Source: Hypoxylon rubiginosum (lineage: Eukaryota > Ascomycota > Sordariomycetes > Xylariales > Hypoxylaceae). From it: a DNA stretch of 64,000 nt. The notes beneath the pieces are model-generated. The model did not search any database. It was not told the origin of the DNA and worked only from the letters and a program-made list of their open reading frames with translations. Where the stretch lies: assembly GCA_902806565.1 (NCBI GenBank), contig CADCXA010000056.1, positions 620,001-684,000 on the forward strand. The letters run 5' to 3'. Of the stretch, positions 11,401 to 23,250 are shown one piece after another (positions within the stretch are counted from its first letter, which is position 1; each line of letters begins with the position of its first letter). A program made the position numbers and the translations under genes.

Positions 11401-14400
11401 ATCCCGTCCCGTGGATCAGCCACCGCAGCCACCGTTGGATTCTGATTCGTATTGTCAAGGTTTTCCCGGCTTTACCTGAACTGGCGCCTTAATAACCCCA
11501 CGAGGTGGTTCTTTGATCGGGTTCACAGTGAATCTCGAGTAGCTACTGTACCACTCCACCTCGACTGAAGAAACTTGCTCTAGGGTCTAGATGGATGGAT
11601 GGATGATGAAACTTCGTCGTAGACTAGAAAGAATATAGTACACCGCAAATCGTGGAGCTGCCCTGAACCACTCAATAGAGTCTTGTACAGTAGAGCTGCG
11701 TACTAGTTCACTTATTAGCACTGCCGCTATAATTACCGCCAACCGTCATAATGCTGTACCACTACCCAGAGTCACGACTGAGTGTACTGGTAACTGAGCA
11801 AAGACATGTATCTATTCTATCTACATTGCGTATAATAATATCTTCGTGGTTAAGGTAATGCTATTTTGCCGGGCTAATTATTGTCAATTTTTCACGTTTA
11901 TTATCGACACACTGTACCTGATCTCACGAGACACCTAACACGGTAAGATAGGTAATAGTACAGCACAGCACAGACCCGAGGCTTTGGTCCCAATATGATC
12001 CCTCATCCCCGCCGCGCCGGTAAATGACGTGAAAAGAGGGGCAAGAAAAAGAAAAGAGAGTCAAAGCTCGAGGGGGGAGAGGGACGGGAGAAAGTTGAAC
12101 CAAAGAGATGAGATACACGATAGGCGGGAAGCTTCTTCTAGAGTACCGGATAACAGGAAAAATGCCTCACGCTCGTGCCGCTGCTGCTGTGGATCAGTCT
12201 CTATAGTTCACCTGTCTTCTGAGGGGGAACGGGATTTCGGTGGAGTAACATGGGGAAGAGCTATGTATGTCGAGCAGCAGAAGTAGCAGTAGTAGTAGCA
12301 GTAGCAGCACGAGAACGATGGGAGAGCTTCGTCCGGTTTATCGATAGGGGGGGGGAGGAATCTGTGCGCCAGCGATGAGCCTACGCTGCGCTACGGTACG
12401 CACGAAACGAGAGAAGAACCCAAGTCTGGATTCGGACATGACATATGCTGCAGAACCAAGTGGAGCCATTCATTTCCTTTTGGCTCTACTCTCTCTGCTC
12501 TGCTTTGGCTCTTCTTGCGTGCATGGTGTGACGAAATCCTCTGCACGTCGCTAGTAGAAGGCCCGTTCGTTCGCTATTCTTCTCTCCTCTTGTTGTTCGT
12601 GGCCGTAGCGTAGCCGTGCCGCCTATCGTTTCTTCGTCAGTGCCCACTCACTCGTTGGGGGCAGTTTTTTTCCTTCTTTTCGTCTTTTAACCCCCTCCAC
12701 ACCGAAGTTCTTAAGACACCTTTCTGGGATGGGCTCCACTGGTTCAGCTGTGCTACGCTGCCAGGGTGAGTGGGAGGTACTCGCTCGTTACCTCCTCGAA
12801 CGGGACGACAAGTACATCACAGCTCAAGGTACATCCGTATCGTGGAAATTGTGTACATGCGGATGTACAGTAGTTATTAGATGCCACCATCGCTCTCACT
12901 GTTACTCTGAAGCTGGACTACTACACTACCCCATTCTTTATCCAATGGATTACTTGTCTAGACCTCGATCATGGCCCGACACAAGGAGACATGTCCTTGA
13001 AGAATAACTTTGAAGAATGGGGAACAGATCCAAGACTCGCAATCCACTACATACCTCCTGTATCACCGCTACTGATGCTACACGCTACTATTACTACCTA
13101 CATAGCCCCCATTTTCCCCAGAGTTGGACTGGGGGACTCATTCCTCCGCATATGGGCACAGAAGGGGAAGATAGGGAGAGGAGGGAATCCTGAAGAGACG
13201 GTTGAATAGGTGACCTAGCGCAGCGCAGTTATTTTTACGTGGTCAGGTCAGGTATGACGAGCCGTGGCATTGTGCATTTGCGCGCGTGTGATGGAGAAGC
13301 TTATTCGACGTACACGCGCACACCAAGATCGCACATATAGAGCTTCACAAAAGCGTACAAGGCATTATTTAAAAAATAAACGAAAGACGACACGGTCATG
13401 ATGGGGAGCTACGAAGAGAGGGGGCTGAGTATTATGTGAAAGGTATCGCGAATTTCGTAGTACCCACGAGATATTTTTGCAATAATAGGATGCTGCTGAT
13501 CATGAAGACGTAGAGATATGCAGTCTCGTAACGAGATCCAACTTATTCTAAGACATAATGTTATTAATTCACCGAGTCTCAATACCGTCATACATCCATT
13601 GGACACTGGATAGTACGAAGAGAAGCAATTCGGGACTACGTAGCCTGCAATACCTCCTGCAAGTGATGTCGGCGCGATGTAATCTTCCAACATCAACACA
13701 TATGGCATTCCTGCCCTTCCGGACCCCAACCGGCCAGAGCTTTGACGAGACACATGATATCGCATTCATGTACGTAATAAGACAGGATTCGTAAGCGTGT
13801 TGGAGTTGCATCGTCCGTTGCATCTATGGCTCTGTCTGTCATGCTACTGCATCCTAGATGCTCGCGCATGCATATGAGACGGGGGGCGCTGCGTCGTCTA
13901 TCACCTTTTTCTTTCTTTCTCACCCGGCCTCTTCCATTTCGAAGCCCCGAGTAACACGACCATACCGCGGGCCGCGGGCCTCCTAATTAATTGCAGCGTC
14001 GTTCCGGACTTTGCGGCCGGGGGGTAGGAAGAGACATAGAGTGAGAGAGAGAAATCCCATGTGATATGTTACTCGTTATATTTCGTATAGACTGTAGCGC
14101 TGCGCTATATGCCGACATCATTATTACCTACTTCCCCTGTTATCTGAATCATAGATCCATACTTAGCTTACCCCCTATTAAAAGTCGTACGTTATTTCTA
14201 TTACGCCCTCTTTGTAGAGTCACCAACTACATTCGACAGCTCGCAGAGCACGAGAAAACCCGCCCCAATACATCCTTAGATAACTCGTCGAGTAGCTTGT
14301 TTTGGGGATCGAAGTCGGCAGCGCTCCGCGCCAGCGGGACGAGCCAAAATTACCAAAAGCAACAATGGTCGCTTGCGTTATCTTGATCATCTCGATTTGG

Positions 14401-17400
14401 GGTAGGTGATAGCTGACCGATGGACGAATCCGTACGTCTACTACCTACGGCGCCCGCGGGATGGTGTGTGTGTGTATGTGGAGGGAAAAGGGGGAGGGGA
14501 CATGGTAGTGCGGAAACCGGGTTGCCGGAACTCGATTGATCTCGTTTCGTATGTATGGCTACGGCTAAGCAGCTGTGGGCACACACAATGTCCCATATTG
14601 ACCTTCTATTCTTGTTACCTAATTGTTTTATTGTCTGCTATATGAGGTAAGTATCTAATATACTGCTTATTGCTACCACCGATCTCGTTTTTCCTATCTA
14701 ATAATAATCTCTACCGTGACCGGCCGATTTCTTCGCTTCCCGTTTCTTCCCGCTGGCGTGGCGAGACGGATATGGACCCGGTTCGCCCGAGCACCCAGAA
14801 ACAGAGAGTGGCCGCGGTGGCCCGGAGCGCGTTGCGACAGCAGCAGTAGCGCCGCGAGACTAATAAAGCGCATCTGATAATCTGACAGTTCACATACACA
14901 TACACACATCCTCGTGTCGTGATGGTGCTACGGTTGGCGTACTTGAGATACGCCGTACTGTAGATGCGACTTTCCCCGTCCTAGGAAAATGGTGATGAGA
15001 TTAGAGACCGGCGATCTAAGTTACCTACCTAGGGACTGGTGTGCTACGGCGTATGCCGCTTCTACGTCCCGAAATATCAGCGCACAGAATAGAATAGACA
15101 CGTAAACTTGATTAGGCATTAATGGCGGCAGAGCCTCTTTCGGTTATACATGCTCTCATCATCGGTGCGACCTCGCCTCTCAGTGACATCTGCCGCTTCC
15201 CACCTGGCGTACCACAGCGCCGGCTGTATTCTCCCCTCCCGCGTTTAGTCTGCCACAGTCGTACTACTATGTGGCCTTTTTTTCCCCCGCGGATAACTTC
15301 TAACGAAGGTTGATACCGTGGAAAGCATTTCGATATGCACTGTAGGTACTCTGACTCTCGCGCAGTTCAAGATGTAAAAGGGGCCTTCTCTCTAATGCGT
15401 GGCTGTTGAACACTGGCGGATGCCCAATGTGCTGTCTTTGACATTTTACCGTAGGCTCTATGCTGTATGAAGGAACGCGGTAGCGCGAGACTCGACTGAA
15501 ATGGGGTCGGTCGGTCCCAATAGTACCACAATTTGTAGATTAAATCTGCTAAATCATATCTAGTATTCCTCCAACTTCATGTAATTGATTAATATATTGA
15601 TGCCAATGGTACTTTGGTGGCTCCCAATTTCGGTTTCTATTTTGGATATGGACCTAGGCTGTTGGAAGCTGAACTTGAGTTGAATGCTGAGAAGATAGGG
15701 GTGGGCTGATAAAAAGTGCTGTGGAAGTCGGCTGTAGAATTTCGTCAGCTAATTCCACCACCTTGGAAGAAATAATTGAATCGCTATCTTCTTAACCTGT
15801 TACCTTTCAGAATATCACAGGCTAATATAAAGTAAGATTTAAGAAAGGCTGCCTAAATATGCAGTGTTATGGTCGGAACAGATGCCGTGAATAAGCTGTT
15901 AATTGCTGTTAATGTTCAGGAGCTTACCCACTACGCACGTAAACTCCAACTGATATTAGGGTGCTAGCGATATGACGCCCGCCCTTTAGTGTGAAGTTCA
16001 TATTGTCTTACATTTGAATATTACGGATAACATCTTATTAGGTACACAGACACCGCTAGTGTTTAGTGTCGTAATCAATTTTTTTGCGCATCTCGGTACC
16101 AACCTAGGTACAATTTCGTCGGCACCTAGGCACGGGAGGACTCATCCCCTCATCCTAGTAGTATGATACCGCCAAGTGTCAATTCAGCCTTCTGGATACA
16201 GCCCTGGAGGTGGTGAACTGAGCTAGCCACTACCGAGCAGTTTTCCCACGGGCGCGGGTAGGACTAGGCCGCTCTTCCCCCGCCCGAAGGGCTCCAGGGG
16301 CGAGCTTCCCTAGTGATCCCTATGGTGTAGTTTTACCGTAGCACCACAGGCAGGTACTTGGGCATTATGTATTCCATTGCTTCACTCTTGCCATACATAC
16401 GCCATGCTGGTTACGTATTCTAATGGCTCGTGCCCTACTGTACAGTGAACTAGGTATGTACATAGAGAGCGATATCTTGCGAGCAAGAGATGACGGTATC
16501 AAAGAGCGAACCAGATCTAACTGGAACGAGGTAAAGTGAGCAACCTATGGACATCAGAGACTCTCCTATCCTCCCATCCCCCGCTTCTTCGTTCATATAT
16601 ATGAGACAGAGCTAGCTTCTCCTAGCAAATCCTTCGGATTGGGCCTTGGGACGCGAGGGTTCTACATTTCGTATTATTCCCAACGCGTTGAGTGGCCGAA
16701 GCGGTTGCCGCGCGACTATCGACATATACCTTTAGCCAACGGTCCTCCTTTTTGCACTGACCGCCGTCATGGATCACACCCCCCCTCTCCAAATCGCTTC
16801 TCTCGCTCCGCCTTTCCCTGTCGCGCCTGTGCGGTAGGATAATAGGGCGACTTGTTGGTGCAGGTCCCTCTCTTTTTTTATTCCTTAATCTGCAAAAAAG
16901 GGTCTGCGGTGTAACGAAGCAAATAAACGAAAAAGGATATGTGGGTAGCAAGTAGTAGTGGGTTTACCGTGCCTTAGGGGATGGAGGGTAAGTAGCTTAA
17001 GGTGAACCCACTTAGGCGCTTGTTATGTGCCCTAGCTTGGCGATATCGACACACGTGTGCCTGAGCGAGCTTCATAGTATAGGATCCTTCTGTGTATCCC
17101 TACGACTGTGAGTGTCTCATTGGCTTCTCGTTAATTTCTGTTTCGCCCCTAGACGGTCCTGTGACTGGGAGATGGGATGAAGGGACAAATGGCGCGCGTG
17201 AGATGGCTTCTTGTTTATTACATAACGACAGCGAATAATGTCTGTGGGACTCGGATTATATTTAGCGAAGACATGGCTTTCCCTGTTACGTGAGAAGGTC
17301 TCTTTACCATGCCCGCACAGTTATAATTCTCGTGTACTTGACTCTCTGGGGCCTGTGTGATAACTCTAGGGATAATACTTGACTACATATTACAGATCCA

Positions 17401-20109
17401 TGGATTACATGCATCACCGTTGAAGACTATGAAGCTTTAGTGCTAGCGGCAGATGAGCTGATAAGAATCACGGCATGGTTCAGGCCTATGTAGGTTGAAC
17501 ATCTGGAGTTGTCTTGTTACACCGACCTGGGGCGGCAATACCCTATTCAAGGGGAGAACACAATATTATTGCGTGAAGTGACGACGCAAGACGGTCTCTC
17601 TCTACACTACAGGTTGTCGGCCTACTCCGTTGCAGGATTTGTAGGATTATTACATAGGAGTTTCCCTGATAGTATAGTCAACCTAAATTAAGTCGTTTCA
17701 TTATCTACCACATTGGGTGCTCTTCGAGTTTAGCAGATCACACATTATTATTGCAATGAGCCTCTATCAAGTGATAAGTCAAGTATTGAGCACAACTTAC
17801 GTACCTCCGTCTAAGATGAGGGTACGTTCTACGACATAGCGAAGACTGACTGGCATGCTGGCCACAAGGGATATCCCCATACACGATTCTTGAAAAGCCC
17901 CGACGTCAGTAGGTATGCCGCCCGACGACGATGGAATAGTTTAGCCAGTTTCCTAAACCAGCCGCTGCATGTCTGTGAAACGCCGTCTAACGCAGCGTCG
18001 TGTAACTAGAATGGCCCTGTATAGGCGGCAAATACCGACCACCAACACGCGCGACTTGGACAGTCCGTAAGTTAAAATATCTTTGTGGCTATTTTTCTTT
18101 TTCTGTCTAGCTCGATACAGATTTCGGAACCGCGTAGGTGGTTTTCCCCTTGCGCCCTCTCTGGTTGTTTATTATGTGGGCTTCTTCGGTTATGAATCGA
18201 CAAGACCCTAAGAACACGAGGGAAATTGACGATTTGCGAACCAACAGCACAACGGCAACCCCCCCTTAGCAGCGTTACGCAGCTGGAGAGCTACCTAGGT
18301 AGGCAAGTCCACTTAGGAACGGCGGCACCCGTACGTATGTATCTCTGTGGTGCGCGGGGGAACGTTGGTCGCAGGAGACGCTTGTCGCACAAGACACTGC
18401 CCCTGACCGTTGGAATCTCGCTCCGCTCCCGTTACCTACGCGTTCGCCCCGAAACGTGGAGAGAGAAGGGCACCTTTCGACAACTCTCGCTCTACCCATT
18501 CCATCCTACTTGCCTCTCTCAGCTGGCTACACAGATCTGCGGCGCAGACCCTTTCGTGCCGGGATAAGGCGCCTTCGGAGCTTTTCGGTAGAGCTAAGCT
18601 GGCGGACACATGTGTACTAGGTAATACCCTTTTTTGTATGTGCGCTACGCGCCGTGTCCCGTAACACATCCCCCCCTCTCCCTCCCTCTCTAGGTATCTC
18701 CCTCCACCCTCTTCTTCTCCCCATCGGCTAACTCCTCCGCCTATTCTACGTACAGATCCTTTTTCGAAATCGCGCAACGGGCTGGAACAGGATGATGGCT
18801 GCCAGGCCCCGTGATAAAAGATCCGCAACATCTATCCGCCCGGTCCTCCCTGGTGTACCCGTGTTTTGAGAGCCGAAGGAAGTGCGCTAATCCCCCCCTC
18901 GCTGTACCATAACTGCTCTACTGGAAGCATCGTCATCAGTCTAGTGGTCGTCATCGATCGCCTGTTGATCTAGAGGCAGTGCTGTCGGTCGACGAGATAT
19001 CCATGTAACATTGGGCGCTAGCTTCGCTGTTCGAACGAGGGAAAAGAAGTGCGGGCATAAATGAATAATCTTCCGACTTGGCCTCTCTGATGAGCCGGTA
19101 TATTTGCCGAGTGTACACAAGGATGCCCTGATGTAATGACAGTGGAGCGCTGGGTCACCGGGTTGTCACTCCTTGAAAGAGGCTTCCTACTCTGTTACTA
19201 CCTCTCTGTCTCTCTATGGCTGGCTTCAAGTACCTAGGAAATATACCTAGGTAGATAGTTGTGTAAAGAACCTTGCTGGATCTGGGGTATGATACGTGCG
19301 AGAGTATCGTATCATGGGGGTAATAGCGACTGATGGTACACGGTTATTCGAAAGATCTTGCACTCCTTCGTCCTATGATATTATTAGGAAAGTGTCACGA
19401 GCGCCGCCACGTGGTCTTCGTAATACCAGCAAGGAGACATTCTCCCTGAGGAACGATCCGTGTCACGTTTCTGTAACTCCGTAGTCTCAGTTCACCGAAT
19501 TTTCCGAGGGCGAAGCCAGACAGGCGAACATAAGTTCCAATTGTGACGTACGCGAGGCCAGGGTCCCTACGTGGCATTGTTGATCGCGTCCTTGTTCTTC
19601 TGCTTCCTTGGAACGGTTGTTCCTAGAGTAGTACCGAATAGATGTGGGCTGACGATGGGCAGAGCCTTTACCGCGACTTGAAGATCCACTATGGCTGAAA
19701 GAAAGGGGCGACGCCGGTGAAGGAGGACATCAGTCACCTAGCCCGAGAAGAGGAAGGATGAAGATACTATTCTGTCAGATACCTAGGCATCAAGTAATTG
19801 TGCAACGTCCTGTTCGTTACTATGTCGCTAAACAACTATTGACACTCTGATTATAATTGAACACTATTCACAAGAGGGTAGCAAGCACTATTAATGCGAC
19901 GGAAACAAGCGAAAGCGAGATAAGACATACGAGGCTATGTAGATTTGTAATTTTATGTTCTGCACCATTTGGTCAATATCATATGTACCTGGTTTAACAT
20001 GTCCTGAGCAGTGAATACATAGAAGAAGATGCGTAGCAAGTTAAGCGCAACGATAGCATGGGTATCTCTTTCGAATCGTGAGAAAATGCAATGATAAGTA
20101 AAGGGGAAA
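8470..20109. other. 11.6-kb gene-poor tract between convergent genes
   Basis: No open frame here looks like a real protein. The longest frames are about 130 codons of Arg/Ser/Pro/Cys-rich sequence with no family resemblance. Base composition looks mixed rather than AT-collapsed, so it does not resemble RIP-degraded transposon debris. Features noted: a hexamer repeat (8583-8612), GC-rich patches (about 16240-16320), trinucleotide AGC/AGT repeats (about 12275-12310), and a pyrimidine-rich leader-like stretch (12470-12720) just before a 92-codon frame (12729-13007). The forkhead and nej1 genes both point into the tract, so neither needs it as a promoter. Confidence 0.5.
8583..8612. repeat. TTTGCG hexanucleotide repeat, 5 copies
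   Basis: There are five tandem TTTGCG units (one is TTTGCA) about 115 bp past the forkhead stop codon, probably in its 3' untranslated region or just beyond. Confidence 0.8.
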
Positions 20110-21834
20110 TCAAAACCTCCTCTTCTTCTTCGTCGGCGCCGCAGCTTTGCGCTCTAGCTCCTTTGCCAGCTCGGCCCGCCTGCGTTCCGTCCTCTGCTCT
20201 TCCGTCTCGGGTTCCGCTGCTGCTTCCTCCGGGGTTTCCGATCGCAGGCGCTTGCCGTCGGACTCTGGCTTCTTTCCGATGACCCCAAGTTTTCTCCCTG
20301 CGGGTTTTGATGGGCTGGCGGTAGCTTTGGAGCTGCCGGCTTTAGGAGTCGATGCCCTTGGTGCCTCAGTTGGTTCCGGTGTTGTTCGAGACTTGGGATT
20401 GCCCCCTATCCGGCCCAGTCCTCCTTTATTTCGTGGCGCCGGAGCTGGTGGTGGACGAGACCGGGATTTAGGTGGTTCATCTTCGCTGTCATCCGAGCCG
20501 GATGCCGTTTCATCATCATCCTTCGGCGGCGGAGGTGCGGGAGACGGCGACTTTGCTGGCGGCGGCGAAGGCTCTTTGGATCTGCCGATAGTCCCTAGTC
20601 GAGGGTTCGTTCGTTTTGGCGATTTTGATCTCACCGGCTCTTGATCCGATTCCGATACGGTGTCATCGTCTTCGGCAGGGACAGTACGGGAAGACTGGCT
20701 AGGAGAATCATCTTTGTTGCTTATCTTTCTACCGCCAACACTACCAATTCGAGTACGAGGTTTCTCTGGGGAGGGAGCGGGATGGCTGTCAGGTATTTCT
20801 GCCGAGCTGTCATCTTCATCCGTGGTATCATCGGCTGTCTTGGAGTGGCTGATGGTTCTCCCCTGAGATTGCAGATGGGGCGGGGTGACCTGCACCTGGA
20901 AGTCGTCATCATTTTTCTCCACGGCTCCCTTAGTGGTTTGTAGAGATCCAGCGGGAGTCTTCTTTGGTGTCTCGTTCTGTGGTTTGATAGCGGCGACCTG
21001 GGTAGAATCAAGTTTGGTCCACCAGTCATTGAGCCGATGAGAAGCGCCGACGTCAGCGTCTGTATTGCAATGTAGTCCTGATTCGATAAATACTTTACGG
21101 ATCAGGGATGGCACATCTCGAACGAGCTCTCTCTTTGCGTTTATTCTTGGCCTCCAATCGCTCTCACTGAAAACCGCAAGGCCTTTGACCTTTTCCTCAG
21201 CTGCCGCCCGAGAGGGTTTGCGCTTGCCAGACAGAGAATTGAATACATGTTCCAGTCCCGTGTGCATGGCCTCTAACTTGTCGACTAATTTCATGATGAC
21301 GGCATCCTTCTCCTGAAGCCTAGCTATCAGGTCTTGAATCTCCAAGTTCCTTTCATGCTGTGCCTGTATGAGAGGTAAGACAAGTTCCGAGGCCAGGCTG
21401 GCAGGTGGGCATTTGGTCAAGTAGACGGGCCATCTAAGCGGCTTTAGCGGCCGAGGTAGCACACAAGTGACGTGGAGGATCAGACCGCCTTCAACAGCGC
21501 TGGTTCTTTCGGGCGACGAGGCAGCTAAGCTGAGGCTGGTGCTATGGTGGTCCGGCGACGTGGGATCAAAGGCGGTGTTTAGTTTAGACAGAAACACAGC
21601 CCACTGGTCCGGATCCCCATCGCTTAGGTCGATGCTCGTGTCCTCCTGGAGACTTCGCAAGAGTATGCCTCTTCGGTCAAGAGTCTCTACCCATACGTTG
21701 GCCAGATCAGTGACATGAAGTGTGTAAGACGAGGCGGAGAACTTCGGCAAGATCATAAGCGACGGTAGATCCGGAAATGGTGGCAACGGATGCCACGTCG
21801 AGCCTGATGCCATGTCCGAAAGATGCCTTTCCAT
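20110..21834 (-). CDS. nej1: Nej1/XLF-like non-homologous end-joining factor
   Basis: This is a single exon of 574 residues. The N-terminal 150 residues follow the XRCC4/XLF head pattern: WHPLPPFPDLPSLMI, then SSYTLHVTDLANVWVETLDR (about residues 34-53), then an aliphatic strand GGLILHVTCVLPRPLKPLRW. A helical stalk follows at about 165-200 (ERNLEIQDLIARLQEKDAVI). The long middle (about 270-540) is acidic, Ser/Pro-rich and disordered, with repeated RxGxIGxxK motifs. The protein ends in KKKRRF, a basic-hydrophobic tail like the Ku-binding end of XLF and the KKRK-type tail of yeast Nej1. The family bridges XRCC4/Lif1 filaments and stimulates ligase IV at double-strand breaks in the nucleus. ATG 21834 is the first possible start; the second Met (residue 8, MASGSTWHP) may be the true one. 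The gene is intronless and convergent with the forkhead gene across the gene-poor tract. Confidence 0.8.
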   Translation of the reverse strand: MERHLSDMASGSTWHPLPPFPDLPSLMILPKFSASSYTLHVTDLANVWVETLDRRGILLRSLQEDTSIDLSDGDPDQWAVFLSKLNTAFDPTSPDHHSTSLSLAASSPERTSAVEGGLILHVTCVLPRPLKPLRWPVYLTKCPPASLASELVLPLIQAQHERNLEIQDLIARLQEKDAVIMKLVDKLEAMHTGLEHVFNSLSGKRKPSRAAAEEKVKGLAVFSESDWRPRINAKRELVRDVPSLIRKVFIESGLHCNTDADVGASHRLNDWWTKLDSTQVAAIKPQNETPKKTPAGSLQTTKGAVEKNDDDFQVQVTPPHLQSQGRTISHSKTADDTTDEDDSSAEIPDSHPAPSPEKPRTRIGSVGGRKISNKDDSPSQSSRTVPAEDDDTVSESDQEPVRSKSPKRTNPRLGTIGRSKEPSPPPAKSPSPAPPPPKDDDETASGSDDSEDEPPKSRSRPPPAPAPRNKGGLGRIGGNPKSRTTPEPTEAPRASTPKAGSSKATASPSKPAGRKLGVIGKKPESDGKRLRSETPEEAAAEPETEEQRTERRRAELAKELERKAAAPTKKKRRF

Positions 21835-23250
21835 CCAACAGGCCTTAACGTAAGGAAAGGGAAAAGAGAAATAATCTTGACCGCTTCAAGGTGTTACAAA
21901 CACATATGAGCAAGTTTTTAGTGTAATAGAAGAAGGGTCAGGGGATGAAACACATGAATAAAGCGACGATGGCATTGGTGTCGATTCGTTGATTCGTTAT
22001 CGTTAAAGCTGCTGATGTGAAGGTGAGACACGTACAGTGCCACAAACTGCAGCCTGGTTATCGCACAGTAGCAGCATCATGTTACCTAAGCTATTATATT
22101 ACCTAAACCATTTCATTACCTAAGCCCTTTCATTATCTAAGCCATTATATTATCTAAGCCGTTACATTACCTAATCTGCGGCTTCTAGTGTCAGTCAGCA
22201 CCTGACAATTCGCGTCTCCTCGCCCGGTTTCCACGCGACGACCTTCCAATACTCCAGCTTTTTCTTGCCGTTTCGATGTCACCGTCAATGTCCTTAGTAG
22301 TCACAATATCCCAATCGAGTTACCTTTACGCGCGTAATAGACGAGCGCCGGTAGACCGGTTACAACTCTCCTGTCTGTACCCCGACGGCATTAGACGAGC
22401 CAGACCGAGCCTGGCATGCGAAGGAAGTCCGGACACAAGCATAGAATGATTCTGGAACGTTACAGCGCTGCCTTTCTCCCGCCGTCGTATATTACCCACC
22501 GTCGCACCACCGCAGCGGCGCACCGAGCCGCATCGAAATGTAGCCACCCGTCCTTTGCGGAAGGCTACCTACGTGCAGCACCCGGTCTCACCGCCTTAGC
22601 GTAGGGAGGTCCGGCACATAATCCTCCGTCATCTAGTATCTCGGTGAGTGGTTGGTCCTCCCTCTGACACCTTTCACGTCCCTCTTCTCTAGGTTCATGT
22701 AAGCTCCTTTGCTCGATCTTGTGCATCCTGTCTGGAGTTGCTATTTCAGACCATGCAACCATTGTATCACTCTGACACGCATGCCTAGCTCAGTACTACA
22801 ACTAGCTTGCTGACGTCAAGTCAGCCTTGCGTGGTTACTCTTAAGACCACCTATGTGGGTATGGCCTCCTAGGCGAAGAGGGCTTCGTCTTGGAAGTGGC
22901 AGCTTCCGCTCAATCTTGATCAGCAGTGGGGAGAAGAGCATGTTCCTAAGAGGCATGTGTAGTGCTTCTCGTCCAAGGATCCTCTATTGCCTACTGCATT
23001 AGCAGCCTCCCCCCTCCAGATGAGTTTGACAACTAAAAGACAGCGGCGGATTGGCAACCTTCAAGGAAACAAGTCGTAATAACGTAATCTCGTGTTTCTA
23101 AGCCATGAGCCGTAGACTAGACGGCCATGTTTCAGTTCCAGTCCACCTCTTACTCCCTTGACTAAACGATGAAAACTGATTAGACAAAGAAGGAGGTCGG
23201 GGTTGAAATCATACCCGTTCAATCCACGAGCTGTTTACCACCCCTCATTC
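21835..23250. promoter_or_regulatory. nej1 upstream region and spacer
   Basis: This 1.4-kb spacer holds the nej1 promoter at its left end and the 3' flank of the secreted-protein gene at its right end. Apart from the 17-bp minisatellite I see no feature. Confidence 0.4.
22082..22175. repeat. 17-bp minisatellite, 5.5 copies
   Basis: The unit is TTACCTAAGCCNTTNNA, repeated with a fixed 17-bp period from 22082. Copies begin at 22082, 22099, 22116, 22133 and 22150, with a partial copy at 22167. Differences are mostly C/T and A/T substitutions. It lies about 250 bp upstream of the nej1 start. Confidence 0.9.

Noticed and set aside
16680..16760. GAGTGGCCGAAGCGGTTGCC resembles the A-box of a Ser or Leu tRNA
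   Set aside because: There is no B-box (GGTTCGANNCC) at a workable distance and no acceptor stem.
16622..18831. Frames of 100-130 codons in the gene-poor tract
   Set aside because: They show no domain, no start context, no codon bias and no splice-supported extension.
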